Origin: Tetraselmis striata
Taxonomy: Eukaryota > Chlorophyta > Chlorodendrophyceae > Chlorodendrales > Chlorodendraceae
Assembly (NCBI GenBank): GCA_006384855.1
Contig: VCJN01003582.1
Coordinates: 1 to 64,000 of the forward strand
DNA: 64,000 bases
Direction: 5' to 3'
Positions within the stretch are counted from its first letter, which is position 1, and the number at the start of each line of letters is the position of its first letter. Shown here piece by piece: positions 34,353 through 43,860 of this stretch. Under the pieces are notes generated by a model. It was not told where the DNA came from. It saw only the letters and a list, made by a program, of their open reading frames with translations, and made no database searches. A program made the position numbers and the translations under genes.

Positions 34353-34369
34353 AGGGGGGAGAGATGTAG
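34353..34369 (+). promoter_or_regulatory. Polypurine tract
   Basis: AAGGGGGGAGAGATG lies directly before the 3' LTR, the expected position of the plus-strand primer of an LTR retrotransposon. Confidence 0.75.
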
Positions 34370-34515
34370 TGTGACAATAATGGCATCCTCTGTACGGGTA
34401 CTGTATGATCGTAGCATCATTCATGTACGAGTACCTGCTGTATCGTATGTGTGCGCGCGTGTGTCACGCGCCACAATACGAGTACTGGTGGATGATGAAT
34501 CATGAGATGAGTCCT
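34370..34515 (+). repeat. 3' LTR of the chromovirus, first part
   Basis: It matches 27,942-28,087 with one visible difference (GGCATC versus GGCATA) and is interrupted by the LINE at 34,516. With 38,869-39,246 it restores the full 524-base length. Confidence 0.92.
34503..34515 (+). repeat. 13-base target-site duplication, left copy
   Basis: TGAGATGAGTCCT here and at 38,856-38,868 flanks the LINE. The sequence is present once in the uninterrupted 5' LTR, which proves the insertion and its exact borders. Confidence 0.93.
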
Positions 34516-34766
34516 TTTTTTTTTTTCGCCCCCGGGACAGGACTGGCACCAGTGAAACCCTTGCAGCGTCTCTACGACGGCCGTTTAGGCAGCAATCCAG
34601 TTACGGAAAGCCCTGGGTAGGCGACGCTCCGTTATAGTCATCAAGCAAATTGCCGAAGCATTTCGCAAGACTAATTGGAGGCCAGTGACGGAATTTCCAA
34701 CACTGTTGGATCACCGTCTAAAACACTGCCATCAAAATACCCGGCACTGACCACGAAAGGTCCGCC

Positions 34767-36038
34767 CTACCCGTTTGGGCGTCGGCCCATTCGAGTAATG
34801 CGAGTTGGGGCAAGCCCCAACCCGCGGAGCAAAGCATTTCGGGAGTGCGATACATGTGCAACAAAAAAGGCAATGTGAGGGAGGGCCCGACGCCATAGCT
34901 GGAAAAATTTCCCATTCCCAGTAAAATCCAGGGCGCCGTGAAGGGAGGGGGGGACCCCGCCCAAAATAAAGGCAGTTAAGTCCTCAGGTGTTGACGCACT
35001 AACCTGACTACTAATAAAATCCCTGAACTCCGGAACTAACAACCCAAAATTATGACGGTGATACCCCCACCGCGGGCACTCCACCAACATATGTTCGATA
35101 GTCTCAGATTCACCTCCGCCACATGCAGGGCAGTGTTCAAGGAACCGCTCAGGCATGGCATGAATCCGGGCCAATCGGCGGGCAGTGGGAAATACTCGGG
35201 TGCGTAATTGTATCATAACGTGCAACCCGGCCACAACCCCCGCGGGGACACCCACACCGTACTGTGGCAACGGGTTTGACGCATAGGACGCCTGGACATA
35301 TATACCCCAGGTGTTATTGCGTGCTAACGATACCGACGATTCGTAACGCGCCCACACCGATGCCTTTACTAGTTTAGCGGCATCGCGCGCGGCTAGTGAC
35401 CTCCACTCAAGTGGAAGGTGCGCCCCCTCAGCTAGCCCTACGTTCGCCCTAGCTAGTCGATCTAACCACCGCACAGTCCCCGACGTCCACGTGTTAGGGC
35501 GCGCCCGACTTGGCTGATCTACTAAATGGGTTATACATGTATTCAAGTCGGATGCTTTAAGGAACGCCCGAGCCCGTGCCGCAGCGGCCGTAGCCTCTAT
35601 GGGCGCAATATCCAATTCCCGCATCATCGGTGCAGTGGCTACCCCAGGGGAGTTTTTACCTACCCCAATGAGGCAACGCAAGCACTGATTGAGTACAGTT
35701 TGTAATTTATTTGCGCCGCTAGTTCTATCCATGTCCCATACTTCACACCCATAAGTTAAAACCGGCAGTACACAGGTTTTAAAAACCGACACACGCACAT
35801 TAATAGGGATTATGTCCCGTCCACCGACTAATACCGAATCGAGCGCCTCAATAGCGCGTTTACCCTTCTTAACCCGGTCGTCTACTATGTGTTGCATACC
35901 TAAATCCGACCTAATGACCGTACCCAAGTACCTATATTCATTTACAACCGGTACCCGTTCCCCCCAAGCTGCCATCGGGCAGCTTGTTCGCGTAACGCGG
36001 TCTCGTCGGAATATCGGCCTAATGCCATCACCCCACAC
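34767..36038 (-). CDS. LINE C-terminal region with zinc knuckle
   Basis: This frame overlaps the end of the RT frame by 97 bases. It supplies the expected continuation RVPVVNEYRYLGTVI (thumb) and a C-terminal half with CPACGGGESETIEHMLVECP, a CCHC-type knuckle usual for LINEs. The two frames meet at the six-G run, where a -1 shift gives a smooth protein. This may be a one-base loss in this copy or real -1 frameshifting; the older copy is deleted over this point and cannot decide. The stop at 34,767 leaves a 3' untranslated region of about 250 bases. Confidence 0.85.
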   Translation of the reverse strand: MWGDGIRPIFRRDRVTRTSCPMAAWGERVPVVNEYRYLGTVIRSDLGMQHIVDDRVKKGKRAIEALDSVLVGGRDIIPINVRVSVFKTCVLPVLTYGCEVWDMDRTSGANKLQTVLNQCLRCLIGVGKNSPGVATAPMMRELDIAPIEATAAAARARAFLKASDLNTCITHLVDQPSRARPNTWTSGTVRWLDRLARANVGLAEGAHLPLEWRSLAARDAAKLVKASVWARYESSVSLARNNTWGIYVQASYASNPLPQYGVGVPAGVVAGLHVMIQLRTRVFPTARRLARIHAMPERFLEHCPACGGGESETIEHMLVECPRWGYHRHNFGLLVPEFRDFISSQVSASTPEDLTAFILGGVPPSLHGALDFTGNGKFFQLWRRALPHIAFFVAHVSHSRNALLRGLGLAPTRITRMGRRPNG

Positions 36039-38791
36039 TTAAGTACCCCAAACCCCATAAAATGATCCTCCGCCCACTGCGAGAAGTGGGCGAACATGGC
36101 ATGCAAGTTATCGAACGAGCCTGTGATACCAACAGCGTCGTCCGCGTATAACTGACCTGGCACCCTTAGTGGTTGCCTTGCCGCTAATGTGTCAGTGCAC
36201 CCTGGAACATCACATCCTAGATGTTCTACCCCATCGAATATATCGTTAATAAATATGTTAAATAGGATGGGGGAAGCGGGGCATCCCTGTCGGAGGCCAC
36301 GCTCTATGGGTATGGGGTCTGATAGTGTTCCCGGGGCCACCCCTGTCTTGACCCGTACCATACTATCCCTGTATAAAGTTTTAATGAAGGTAAGCATATG
36401 ACCCGAAACTCCTATGGCTTGTAGTTTTAGGAATAAAAGCTCATGAGGTACGGTGTCATATGCCTTCCTAAAGTCAATAAAACCCGCGTACGTGGGTAGA
36501 CCTGCCGCTTGGCGACGAGCCGCGATATCGAACAAGCTGGCGACTTGCATGGGGCCCTCCTCATTCCGCATAAAACCCGCTTGCCAACGGCGGATTATCC
36601 CTTTAGCTTGGCAGACGTCTTGCAAGCGTTGGGAAATGATGGTCATAAGGAGTTTCATAGCGGCACCCATAATCGAAATACCCCTATAATTGTCCATAAC
36701 GGTCGCGTCGCCTTTCTTGGGCACCGATACTATGGCCGAGCTACGCCACTGCTGGGGGATATAGTTCTTAGTCCATATCCCGTTAATTAAGGCCAGCAAT
36801 GCCTTGCCAAAATGGCTATTCGGGGCGTATATCGCCAATTTTAAAGCCTCTGCAGTGATCCCATCCTGCCCCTGGGCCTTATTATGTTTTAAACGCCTAA
36901 GAGCCTTGACTAGTTCCTCCCATGTTATATGCCCATTAATCCCGTTTAGTGCGGGGGCAATGGGTGGGGATGTACCGTGTCGGTGTTCCCACGCCGCACG
37001 GTATATCGCCACCCGTTGTGCTAGGGGGTGGGGGTCACGCAGCAGCTCCCGATAGTGCCGCGCCCAGCACGCATTGATTTCGCCCGGCTCGGTATGAAGT
37101 ACCCCCGATACCGGATCGCGTACTGGCTGGTCGTTCGCGCCCTCGAATGAACCCTGCCCCTTACGGAGAGAGCGCGCCCACTTCCAGAACTCCCGTCTCC
37201 CACCACCCTTCTTAAAATCCTGAACTGCTTTTAGCACGGCCCGATCCCTCTGGCGGCGGCGGTTATTACGTACTAGTGTCCGGACCCTATGCCGTGCAGC
37301 ATCATAATGTGCCGACGCTAGAGCGGCATCCCGAGGGCCCCTAGTCCCCCGGCACGCCATAAAGGCCATGCGCCGACGATTAATCGCACCTAGGATAGAC
37401 CGTTGGAGCGGCGGCCCTAGGCCACGACGCCTGGGCTTGGTAACAGCCCCTACCCCACGCGCCGCCGACCATATTGCCTGGATAAAGTGGTCGGCGCCGG
37501 TGTCTAGGGATCCCCCCCCTCCCGAGGGCCCGCCGTCTACAGGTGGGTCATCTAGAGGGGTGAGCACCGCGAACGGATTAGCGGTGACAAAATCGTGGAA
37601 CGGCTTGGGCCATTCAGAGGGAGAGTCACCGTGGGCCGGTTTGGGAATGGACCTTGCAGACAGGCGTTCATGCAGGGGAGGTGGACAGGCATCCTCACGG
37701 ATGGCGCCCACGGGGAAAGAAGACAGGACAGGGAAGTGATCGGAGGTGTCCCAAGAGTAGTCCACCCATGCCGAGGGCGAGAGAGGGGGGGGAGGGCCTA
37801 TGGTGGGAGGCCATGCGATGAAGTGGTCGAGAACGCGGCAGCTGCCCCTCCGGCAAGTACCCCGTTCGCGCGCCGATGCATCCCGCGGCCACATGGGCTT
37901 ACCGCCGGGAAGGCACCGCCAACGCCTGAGTAGAGCCGTCAACTCCCTTTCATCCATGTTCCAATCCCCCCCCACCACAATCATATCCCTCGGATAACTC
38001 GTCCGAAGCCGCGCCAACTCTTCGCGCAGGCGGTCCCGATACGGTTCCCCCTGTGAGCCGGTGGGCAAATAGGCCGAGATAAATATAGTGGCCGCGGAGT
38101 CACTGCAACCTCCCCCCACCCGGACACAGGTCCAACATGGGTGGGGCGCGCCGACTGCCCGCGCCCGGTTCGGCGACCGGACTAATACACAACACCCACG
38201 TTCCGATGCAACGCGGTCCCCGAACGAATAGTAGTCAGAGTACCCATTAAAACGCACTCGCATATCGGTCGCCCTAACCGTGGTCTCCTGAATGAGCAGA
38301 ACATCTACAGATCGCTCGATCAGCAACGCGCCAACATCCTCCACCTTAGAAGACAACCCATTCACATTAAGCGTCGCAACGCACAGGTGGGCGGGCATGG
38401 GAGGGAGGGGAAAGGGCAAGGGGTGGGAGGGAGGGGGAGGGCGGGCGGCGTGGCGATCCCAGTACGAGCGGTGTTCCCGCAAGTACCAACCCCACCGGCA
38501 TGCAAAACGCTGTAAACGCTCGCGGACATGCGCACCCTGCCCTTGGGTATAATACACATCAAAGCGCACTAGCTTATCCCGCTGCAACACACGATCGATC
38601 TTCGGAATGGCCGAGGGCCGGCCATTAAACGCCCGATCGACGCGGCTCCAAAAGGCAGGTAGTGGCGACGGGTCCCCCCAACAACACACACGACGCAGGG
38701 ACGCCCCAGCGCCCTCAGCCAAGTGCCCAACCGTCCAAGGGCGAACCCCCGTCACTATGACGGCTGCACCCGGTGGCGCGCGGTTGCCCAT
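35942..38791 (-). CDS. LINE endonuclease and reverse transcriptase ORF
   Basis: A 949-residue frame. An APE-type endonuclease lies at about residues 135-370 (ATLNVNGLSSK, LLIQETT, VVGGDWNMDE, SDHFPVL). The RT lies at about 590-910 (NKAQGQDGITAEAL, IDFRKAYDTVPH, LRQGCPASPILFN and the YADD active site, then KCGVMALG). No separate ORF 1 precedes it. The first ATG at 38,791 lies 64 bases from the element's 5' end, which suits a full-length transcript. The frame ends at TAA just after a run of six G (plus-strand C at about 35,957-35,962). The protein then continues in the -1 frame. Confidence 0.92.
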   Translation of the reverse strand: MGNRAPPGAAVIVTGVRPWTVGHLAEGAGASLRRVCCWGDPSPLPAFWSRVDRAFNGRPSAIPKIDRVLQRDKLVRFDVYYTQGQGAHVRERLQRFACRWGWYLREHRSYWDRHAARPPPPSHPLPFPLPPMPAHLCVATLNVNGLSSKVEDVGALLIERSVDVLLIQETTVRATDMRVRFNGYSDYYSFGDRVASERGCCVLVRSPNRARAVGAPHPCWTCVRVGGGCSDSAATIFISAYLPTGSQGEPYRDRLREELARLRTSYPRDMIVVGGDWNMDERELTALLRRWRCLPGGKPMWPRDASARERGTCRRGSCRVLDHFIAWPPTIGPPPPLSPSAWVDYSWDTSDHFPVLSSFPVGAIREDACPPPLHERLSARSIPKPAHGDSPSEWPKPFHDFVTANPFAVLTPLDDPPVDGGPSGGGGSLDTGADHFIQAIWSAARGVGAVTKPRRRGLGPPLQRSILGAINRRRMAFMACRGTRGPRDAALASAHYDAARHRVRTLVRNNRRRQRDRAVLKAVQDFKKGGGRREFWKWARSLRKGQGSFEGANDQPVRDPVSGVLHTEPGEINACWARHYRELLRDPHPLAQRVAIYRAAWEHRHGTSPPIAPALNGINGHITWEELVKALRRLKHNKAQGQDGITAEALKLAIYAPNSHFGKALLALINGIWTKNYIPQQWRSSAIVSVPKKGDATVMDNYRGISIMGAAMKLLMTIISQRLQDVCQAKGIIRRWQAGFMRNEEGPMQVASLFDIAARRQAAGLPTYAGFIDFRKAYDTVPHELLFLKLQAIGVSGHMLTFIKTLYRDSMVRVKTGVAPGTLSDPIPIERGLRQGCPASPILFNIFINDIFDGVEHLGCDVPGCTDTLAARQPLRVPGQLYADDAVGITGSFDNLHAMFAHFSQWAEDHFMGFGVLKCGVMALGRYSDETALREQAARWQLGGNGYRL

Positions 38792-38855
38792 ATCGGGGCC
38801 AACCCTACCGGAGCTACGGTTATGTTATACCAGGCGGGAAAACTCGGTAATGCGG

Positions 38856-38868
38856 TGAGATGAGTCCT
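38856..38868 (+). repeat. 13-base target-site duplication, right copy
   Basis: Identical to 34,503-34,515. Confidence 0.93.
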
Positions 38869-39246
38869 ACTGGTACCGGTACACTGTTCAGTAGTAGTTA
38901 CGGGATAATACGCATGTGCGTACCCGTAGCGGGCATATATGTATAATGCACCTGCCTCTGTAACATCAGTTGTATACTTGTGTATAAACTGATGTGTCAA
39001 CTACATGTGCGGAGGTCTCTAAGCGACGACCTCCTGTTCGACACTTCGAGGCACGACTCTCCACGGTGACGCGCTTAGCAGTGCGCGTGCCGCTTGGTGG
39101 TGGCTAGCTGTGAGCTAGCCATACGCATAAATAGCGGCGGGTGGTGACAACGTTGTAACCATTGTTTCTTTCTCTCTCTGCTGCCTTCTGTGTGTTTACG
39201 ACAGCCTTGTCTGCTTGACCTGCGTGAGGCACCCTAGACTGTCGCA
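38869..39246 (+). repeat. 3' LTR of the chromovirus, second part
   Basis: It matches 28,088-28,465 with no difference spotted by eye, ends CTGTCGCA and is followed by TTAGG. Confidence 0.92.
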
Positions 39247-41169
39247 TTAGGGCCGGCCACGCGGAAATTGACATCCACTTTCGGTCGTAACCGCATGCAC
39301 CGTGTCCATCCCCCAGCCCCCTCGCTCGCCACTCGTGACTCATAGAGCGTGAATATAAATGTACGTCCGCCCGTCAGGGCTCTGTACAACGTGCGGGACG
39401 GCGGTGGGTGTGGGGAGCAGCCCAGTGTCGGCCTGAGCGGCTGGTGAGGCACATTGCAGCGCCCGGCGCCATCGGCCGGACCTTGGGCATCCCATGGCAC
39501 TGCTGGTGACAAATAGGTCCTCCCATACCACTACCGACCGCCAATGATGACTAGTCTCAGGCTCCCGTGCCGGGCCACCGTAACTTTGTAGGGCTCTACG
39601 ATGTGACGGAGTGGACTTGCGACCGCGCATTGCGTCGGGTATACCCCCGCCGCGCGCGCTTCGGAGACGGGGCGGGCAGTGGACAGGCAGCGGTCACGGC
39701 CGCGCCTTGCTAGTCATGTTCACCACTTGCTGCGGCTGCTGCGCTAGAGGTTCGTCTGGTTATTTCCAGGTACCCACCTATTTGCGGCTGGCATCCTGTA
39801 CATTGCGCAAAACGACATGTACATACTGCACAACATCCACCCCATCGCTAAAAACAGCATACATCTCACAACCACGCGTCGTGGCATGCTACTCAGGCAA
39901 CGCCGCATGGAGGTTGTTGCTTTGCACGTCCCGTTGCCTGCCGATATGTGGCTTACTCTTCCGCGAAGCGAGCCGAGCTTATTGATTAAGACCTTCCACC
40001 CGAGTACCGGTACGACTTCCGGACCCTCATGGCCGACGCAGCCCTAAACGGCTCAACTGCGGAGGTGATGGTGAGTGAAAGTGCTCGGAGCATCTTAGAG
40101 TGGGAGCAGCGAGCCGGGCAGCCAGTAGCCAACGCAGCCGGGGGAGCACAGGGCGGGCTGCTCGTAGCTACGTTTCCGGCTCCTAGTAGTAGGGCTGTTG
40201 CTTGGGCACGGTCGACTCGCATAGCTCGGGGGGCTGCCGCTGTCGGCTGAGGACGGGTCGCCTCCCGCGGTTGACAGCATGGCTTTGACACTCTTTCGGC
40301 TGCCGGGTACCTCGTCGTGAGAGACGACATGGCTTGATGCTCCGACCGTAGATCATTGCATGAGCATGGTGCTGCGGCGGTGCAGGCTACGATCATAGAC
40401 GCGGTTGCATCCTCGGACCGTCCGGTAGAACGAGGCCGGAGTGCGTCCCCATGTTGGTAAGATGCTTGGGGAGAGGCTGGGAGCCCCGTCGGACCAGTAA
40501 GCGAGACCTTTTGGCAAGCGGGGCGTGATAGGCCGGACCTGGATAGGTAGGCGCCTGGGCGGTTTGTTTGTTGTTCCCGACTGAATTTAATAGTCTGAAG
40601 CTGGAATTCAAGAGAGAATCCAGCTGATTTGGAAAGCTCTCATCAGCTCATCTTTAGCGCAGCTCCGCCTGGACATCCTCCCCCCCCCCCCCCCCCCCCC
40701 CCCACACCCCCGGCATGTGGTGGCGCTCCAAGGTATTGCTTGTGTTGGCGGGTTGTTAGGGCTACGCCTATCTAGCGACTACCCTAGTACCACCACAAAC
40801 CTGTGACGCCGAGATTATGGCCAATAAGTATTTGTACCTGTACTGCTGTTGTACTGCTGTACTGATATTTCAGCACGCGTATTATTTACTGGTACGGCCA
40901 AAACCAGACGCCAGTAATCTTCCTTGTAACATAGAGAACGCGCTACAACTCCTAAATCATCAGGATAGGCGCTACTAGCTGCCTATCCGCGGTACCGAGT
41001 CGGACCGCTACAGGATAGATATGTAATGCAACCGACATATTGTAGCAGATTACATCCAACAGCAACAAACTCAATTCGCCAAAATACTACGAGTATAGCC
41101 ATGTATCATTAAGTACTGCCACGAGTACTTGAACTGGTTTCGGCTTCCTGTTACGATCCATAACCTTAT
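39247..41169. other. Repeat-rich stretch without a recognised gene
   Basis: This is the right flank of the chromovirus. Frames near 40,029-40,250 look coding-like (Ala-rich) but match nothing known. It contains the second copy of the PAC4 intron segment with a C tract (40,577-40,745) and short TGTACTGCTG repeats at about 40,842-40,865. Confidence 0.4.
40577..40745 (-). repeat. Copy of the PAC4 intron segment
   Basis: Matches 26,900-27,080 on both sides of a C tract (40,680-40,703). No PAC4 exon sequence accompanies it. Confidence 0.75.
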
Positions 41170-41604
41170 ATGCAGTCGCCGCCCATCAATACACATGAAC
41201 GCGGCGATGAGGTAGTGGACGATGTTGTCGAGTCGGAGGTCGAGGAGGACGTTGTCATCGTGGAGAAGGAGCTGCCTGCCGCCGGCAACGATGACGGCGC
41301 GCAACTAATTGCCGGCGTTACTCCTAATGCAATGCGGCGGCACCCCCCTCGCGTGCCTAGCATTGCCTCTTCGCGTGCCCGAGGGCAGCTACCCGAACCC
41401 GAACCCCAACAACCCAATGATTCGAGCAACCAACAACATACGAGATCGGCGGCCGACGCGCCCACTGGCGACAATGCGTTCGATTACCGCGTCGATATGG
41501 CACAGCGCAACTGGCAGGATAACTGGGAAACCACCCGAAAGCGGAACGTCGAGTGCGGCTTCTGTACTGTCCCCTATAAACCAGCGCCAGAGGGCATCAT
41601 CTAG
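41170..41604 (+). CDS. Acidic ORF of unknown function
   Basis: A 144-residue frame with an acidic N-terminus (DDVVESEVEEDVVIVEKE) and an end DNWETTRKRNVECGFC. Acidic N-termini of this sort are found in several transposases, including piggyBac, but no domain is recognisable. It stops just before a GTTCAG-rich repeat, and no longer gene is evident. It may be a transposon remnant or chance. Confidence 0.25.
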   Translation: MQSPPINTHERGDEVVDDVVESEVEEDVVIVEKELPAAGNDDGAQLIAGVTPNAMRRHPPRVPSIASSRARGQLPEPEPQQPNDSSNQQHTRSAADAPTGDNAFDYRVDMAQRNWQDNWETTRKRNVECGFCTVPYKPAPEGII

Positions 41605-41627
41605 TTCTAGAGGCACATACAGACCGC

Positions 41628-41805
41628 AGTTCAGTAGTTGTTCAGTGGCCATTCGGTGGCAGCTCGGACTGAACTCGGTTCAGTTCGGACAGTTCAGTTA
41701 TCCAGTTCAGTCTGAACTACGGTTCAGTATAGTCTGAAATGAATTCCGCTGAACTCCATGAATTCAGTTCAATCCGAACTGAATTCGGCCGAAATAAGTT
41801 CAGCA
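41628..41805. repeat. Cluster of GTTCAG / CTGAAC motifs
   Basis: More than a dozen copies of GTTCAG, TTCAGT and the complement CTGAAC occur in 180 bases, in both orientations, several forming small palindromes (for example GAACTGAATTCGGCCG). It resembles a decayed subterminal repeat of a transposon or an unusual low-complexity sequence. Confidence 0.7.
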
Positions 41806-42846
41806 CAACCCTGGGCGAAGCAACCATCGTTGATGATGGCAGCGGCCTTACATCGCTGTCATCGCGCGGTGTTGCGTGTTCACCCCTCGTAACGTGCATC
41901 GCCAGAACAAGTGCAGAGTTACCATCGCGGCGCGTACATCGTACCAATAATTCACTTGGCCGTACGCGGGCACGCGGCGCGCTTGCGCGCTCGTGCGCGC
42001 AGCTGTACTCGTCCTACTGGTGCATGTGCCGCTGCCTTGCTGGGCGCTCGTCGCCAATTTGGCTGCTTCTACTTCAGCTTCTACTGGCTAGCAATTCCGA
42101 CTCGCGCCACGCGCCACTACAGCGCGCGGCAAATGCTGCTTGGCGGCGTGCGGCAAATGCTGCTTAATTCCGGGACACGTCCGGCCTATGTCGCGCCGGC
42201 GTCAACATCTCCCGTCCGCGTAGACTCTGCGCATGCGCCTCGATCGAGGTTTTAACCTCTCGGCGCGAGACCCCTTATGCAACTCAAGACATCTTCCGCC
42301 TTTGTCTAGTCGGCACGTCTGCCGATTGCCCACGCTCGCAGTCGTAAACGAACCGCGTGTAAACTCGCAAAACCAGACTCGATTGCATGTTGAAATAATC
42401 TTAGCGTGTTTATGGGGTTTTCTAACGGATTAAAACTGTCCTTGCGCGACCCGTACCGTATGTTAGTGGTTTCAACCGGTTAAGTATAACTGCTACCATA
42501 CCATGGGGTTTCAGAGCGGGCTGCCCCATACATCGCCCGCGAGCCCTGCGCTCCCGGCCGGGGAGCTACTTAGGACAGCCACAGCAGCTCGTCTGCCATC
42601 TTCCAGCTCGTTGCCTTCGGCAGCAGCCTCCCGTTTCCGTCTCCGCCCTGCGGGCTCCTCCTCCGAGATTCCCCCCCTTCCGCTGAACCTCACTAGCCAT
42701 GCAAAGGCGCTTTTCCGTGTAAAACAGCCTCCACGCCACTTTTGGCAGACCCAGACTCGATTGCATGTTGAAATAAACGACTTCTACAGATAGTCTCCTA
42801 CCCCAATACTTTCCGTGCGTTCTCTAGACGCTATGTCTCTATCCCT
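41806..42846. other. Stretch without a gene, with local duplications
   Basis: It contains the tandem GTGCGGCAAATGCTGCTT at about 42,125-42,165. A 26-base direct repeat beginning CCAGACTCGATTGCATG lies at 42,373 and 42,751, about 380 bases apart. The Pro/Ser-rich frames here have no family pattern. Confidence 0.45.
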
Positions 42847-43860
42847 ATGACCGACATCATACATCATACCACGAGTCCGCCCGCAAGATTCCCCATGCTG
42901 CTTATTCGGCCGCCGCTGCGCGGGTACTGGGCCTTTGCCCGCGCGGAGGTTCCGCGCTTGTCACTTGCCCTGGCCCAACGTGTGGTATTGATCCCTTATG
43001 GCTTCGCTCTACGGATGGCTCGAACCGGAGCGCTACGGATTTCATCGTGGATCATCTACCCATATGCCCCGTAGCGAACTACAAGCACCGCATGCATACC
43101 GCTTTGAAGAATCTGTGGGCATCTGTGGCAATTGATGCGGGGGCGGTCCTTGACCGGGACCGCTCGAGAGCCGGCGACTTGACCCTTGAGACGAGTGGGC
43201 TGCGCCCAGCGGACCGCTCGCGGCCGTCGGACCTGACGCTGGCGGGGTGGGGGGGGGGGCGGCGTGCGATTACATGATCGACTTCGCGTGCGTGTCCTCC
43301 ACGACCCCCACTTGGAGCAACGACCCCCGCTGGTGCATCCCGGGAATCGCGGCGACCGAGGCGGAACATGCTAAGTTGGCAGCGGACCGGGCGTCTTCCG
43401 CCCCAGTGCAGGGTGTTCACCGGTACTACCCTTTTGTGGTTGAGGACCGCGGCCGTCTCGGGAAGTCCGCTTTGACGGTGGTCTACATCTTCGCGGTGCT
43501 GTTGGCTATGCGCAACTTCCCTGGCGGTCCTTCCGCCCCGACCTCTTGCTTTCTTCGTGGTCAATCCGTTCAGGCACTTCGAAACTTTGTCGCCAGCCAA
43601 CCTGCTGAGTTCCGCCGTCACCTGTCGCGCACACGGCGGGGGCTGTTGCAGCGGGTCTCGGCTTGCGTGCATGGTACCCTGGGCGGCATTCTCTCTGCCG
43701 GTGTGCAGATGGCCAAGTCTGATGCGTGTGCTCGTGCCCACTCTGCGTCTTCTCATGTTACTGCTTCCACCCCGCAGTCGCTGTAGAGGACCTTTCTTAT
43801 TGCCTTTTATTTTGGTGATTTCCGATATCGCCTTCTGCTGCTAGCTCATGTAAGTATGCC
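42847..43860 (+). mobile_element. 5'-truncated RLE-type LINE copy
   Basis: The copy starts inside the region that follows the RT. It encodes DHLPICPVANYKHRMHTALK, then RPSDLTLAGW and, from 43,247, CDYMIDFACVSS, TEAEHAKLAADRAS and YYPFVVEDRGRLGKSA. P-D, the following D and E...K are the pattern of the PD-(D/E)xK restriction-like endonuclease of R2/NeSL/Utopia-type LINEs. The 3' tail is TGCTGCTAGCTCATGTAA at 43,852. A run of 11 G lies between the two parts, with a frame change. It is about 80-85 percent like the minus-strand copy at 55-59 kb. It is dead. Confidence 0.78.

Larger units (their letters stand above)
34516..38855 (-). mobile_element. Full-length LINE (APE-type) inserted in the chromovirus 3' LTR
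   Basis: A 4340-base element in minus orientation. The run of 12 T at 34,515-34,526 is its poly(A) tail, and a 13-base target duplication flanks it. It carries an apurinic endonuclease and reverse transcriptase frame and a C-terminal zinc-knuckle frame. Because it sits in a young LTR, it is younger still and is probably the most recent event in the window. An older, broken copy lies at 16.6-23.0 kb. Confidence 0.95.
27942..39246 (+). mobile_element. Young Ty3/gypsy chromovirus with a LINE in its 3' LTR
   Basis: The element is bounded by LTRs beginning TGTGACAATAATGG and ending CTGTCGCA. TTAG flanks both outer ends as a likely target duplication. Parts in order are: 5' LTR, primer-binding site, gag-like region with a Nudix-like domain and a zinc knuckle (28,545-29,689), a methyltransferase-like segment (about 30,090-30,430), protease (about 30,730-31,090), RT (31,440-32,000, YLDD), RNase H (32,270-32,660), integrase (32,900-33,700), a chromodomain-like end (about 34,050-34,210), a purine tract and the 3' LTR. 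The LTRs total 524 bases each, and only one difference between them was spotted, so the insertion is recent. It looks nearly whole, with perhaps one to three breaks. Confidence 0.93.

Noticed and set aside
42503-42793. Pro/Ser-rich ORF
   Set aside because: Low-complexity composition, no homologous pattern, and it extends into a 26-base direct repeat.
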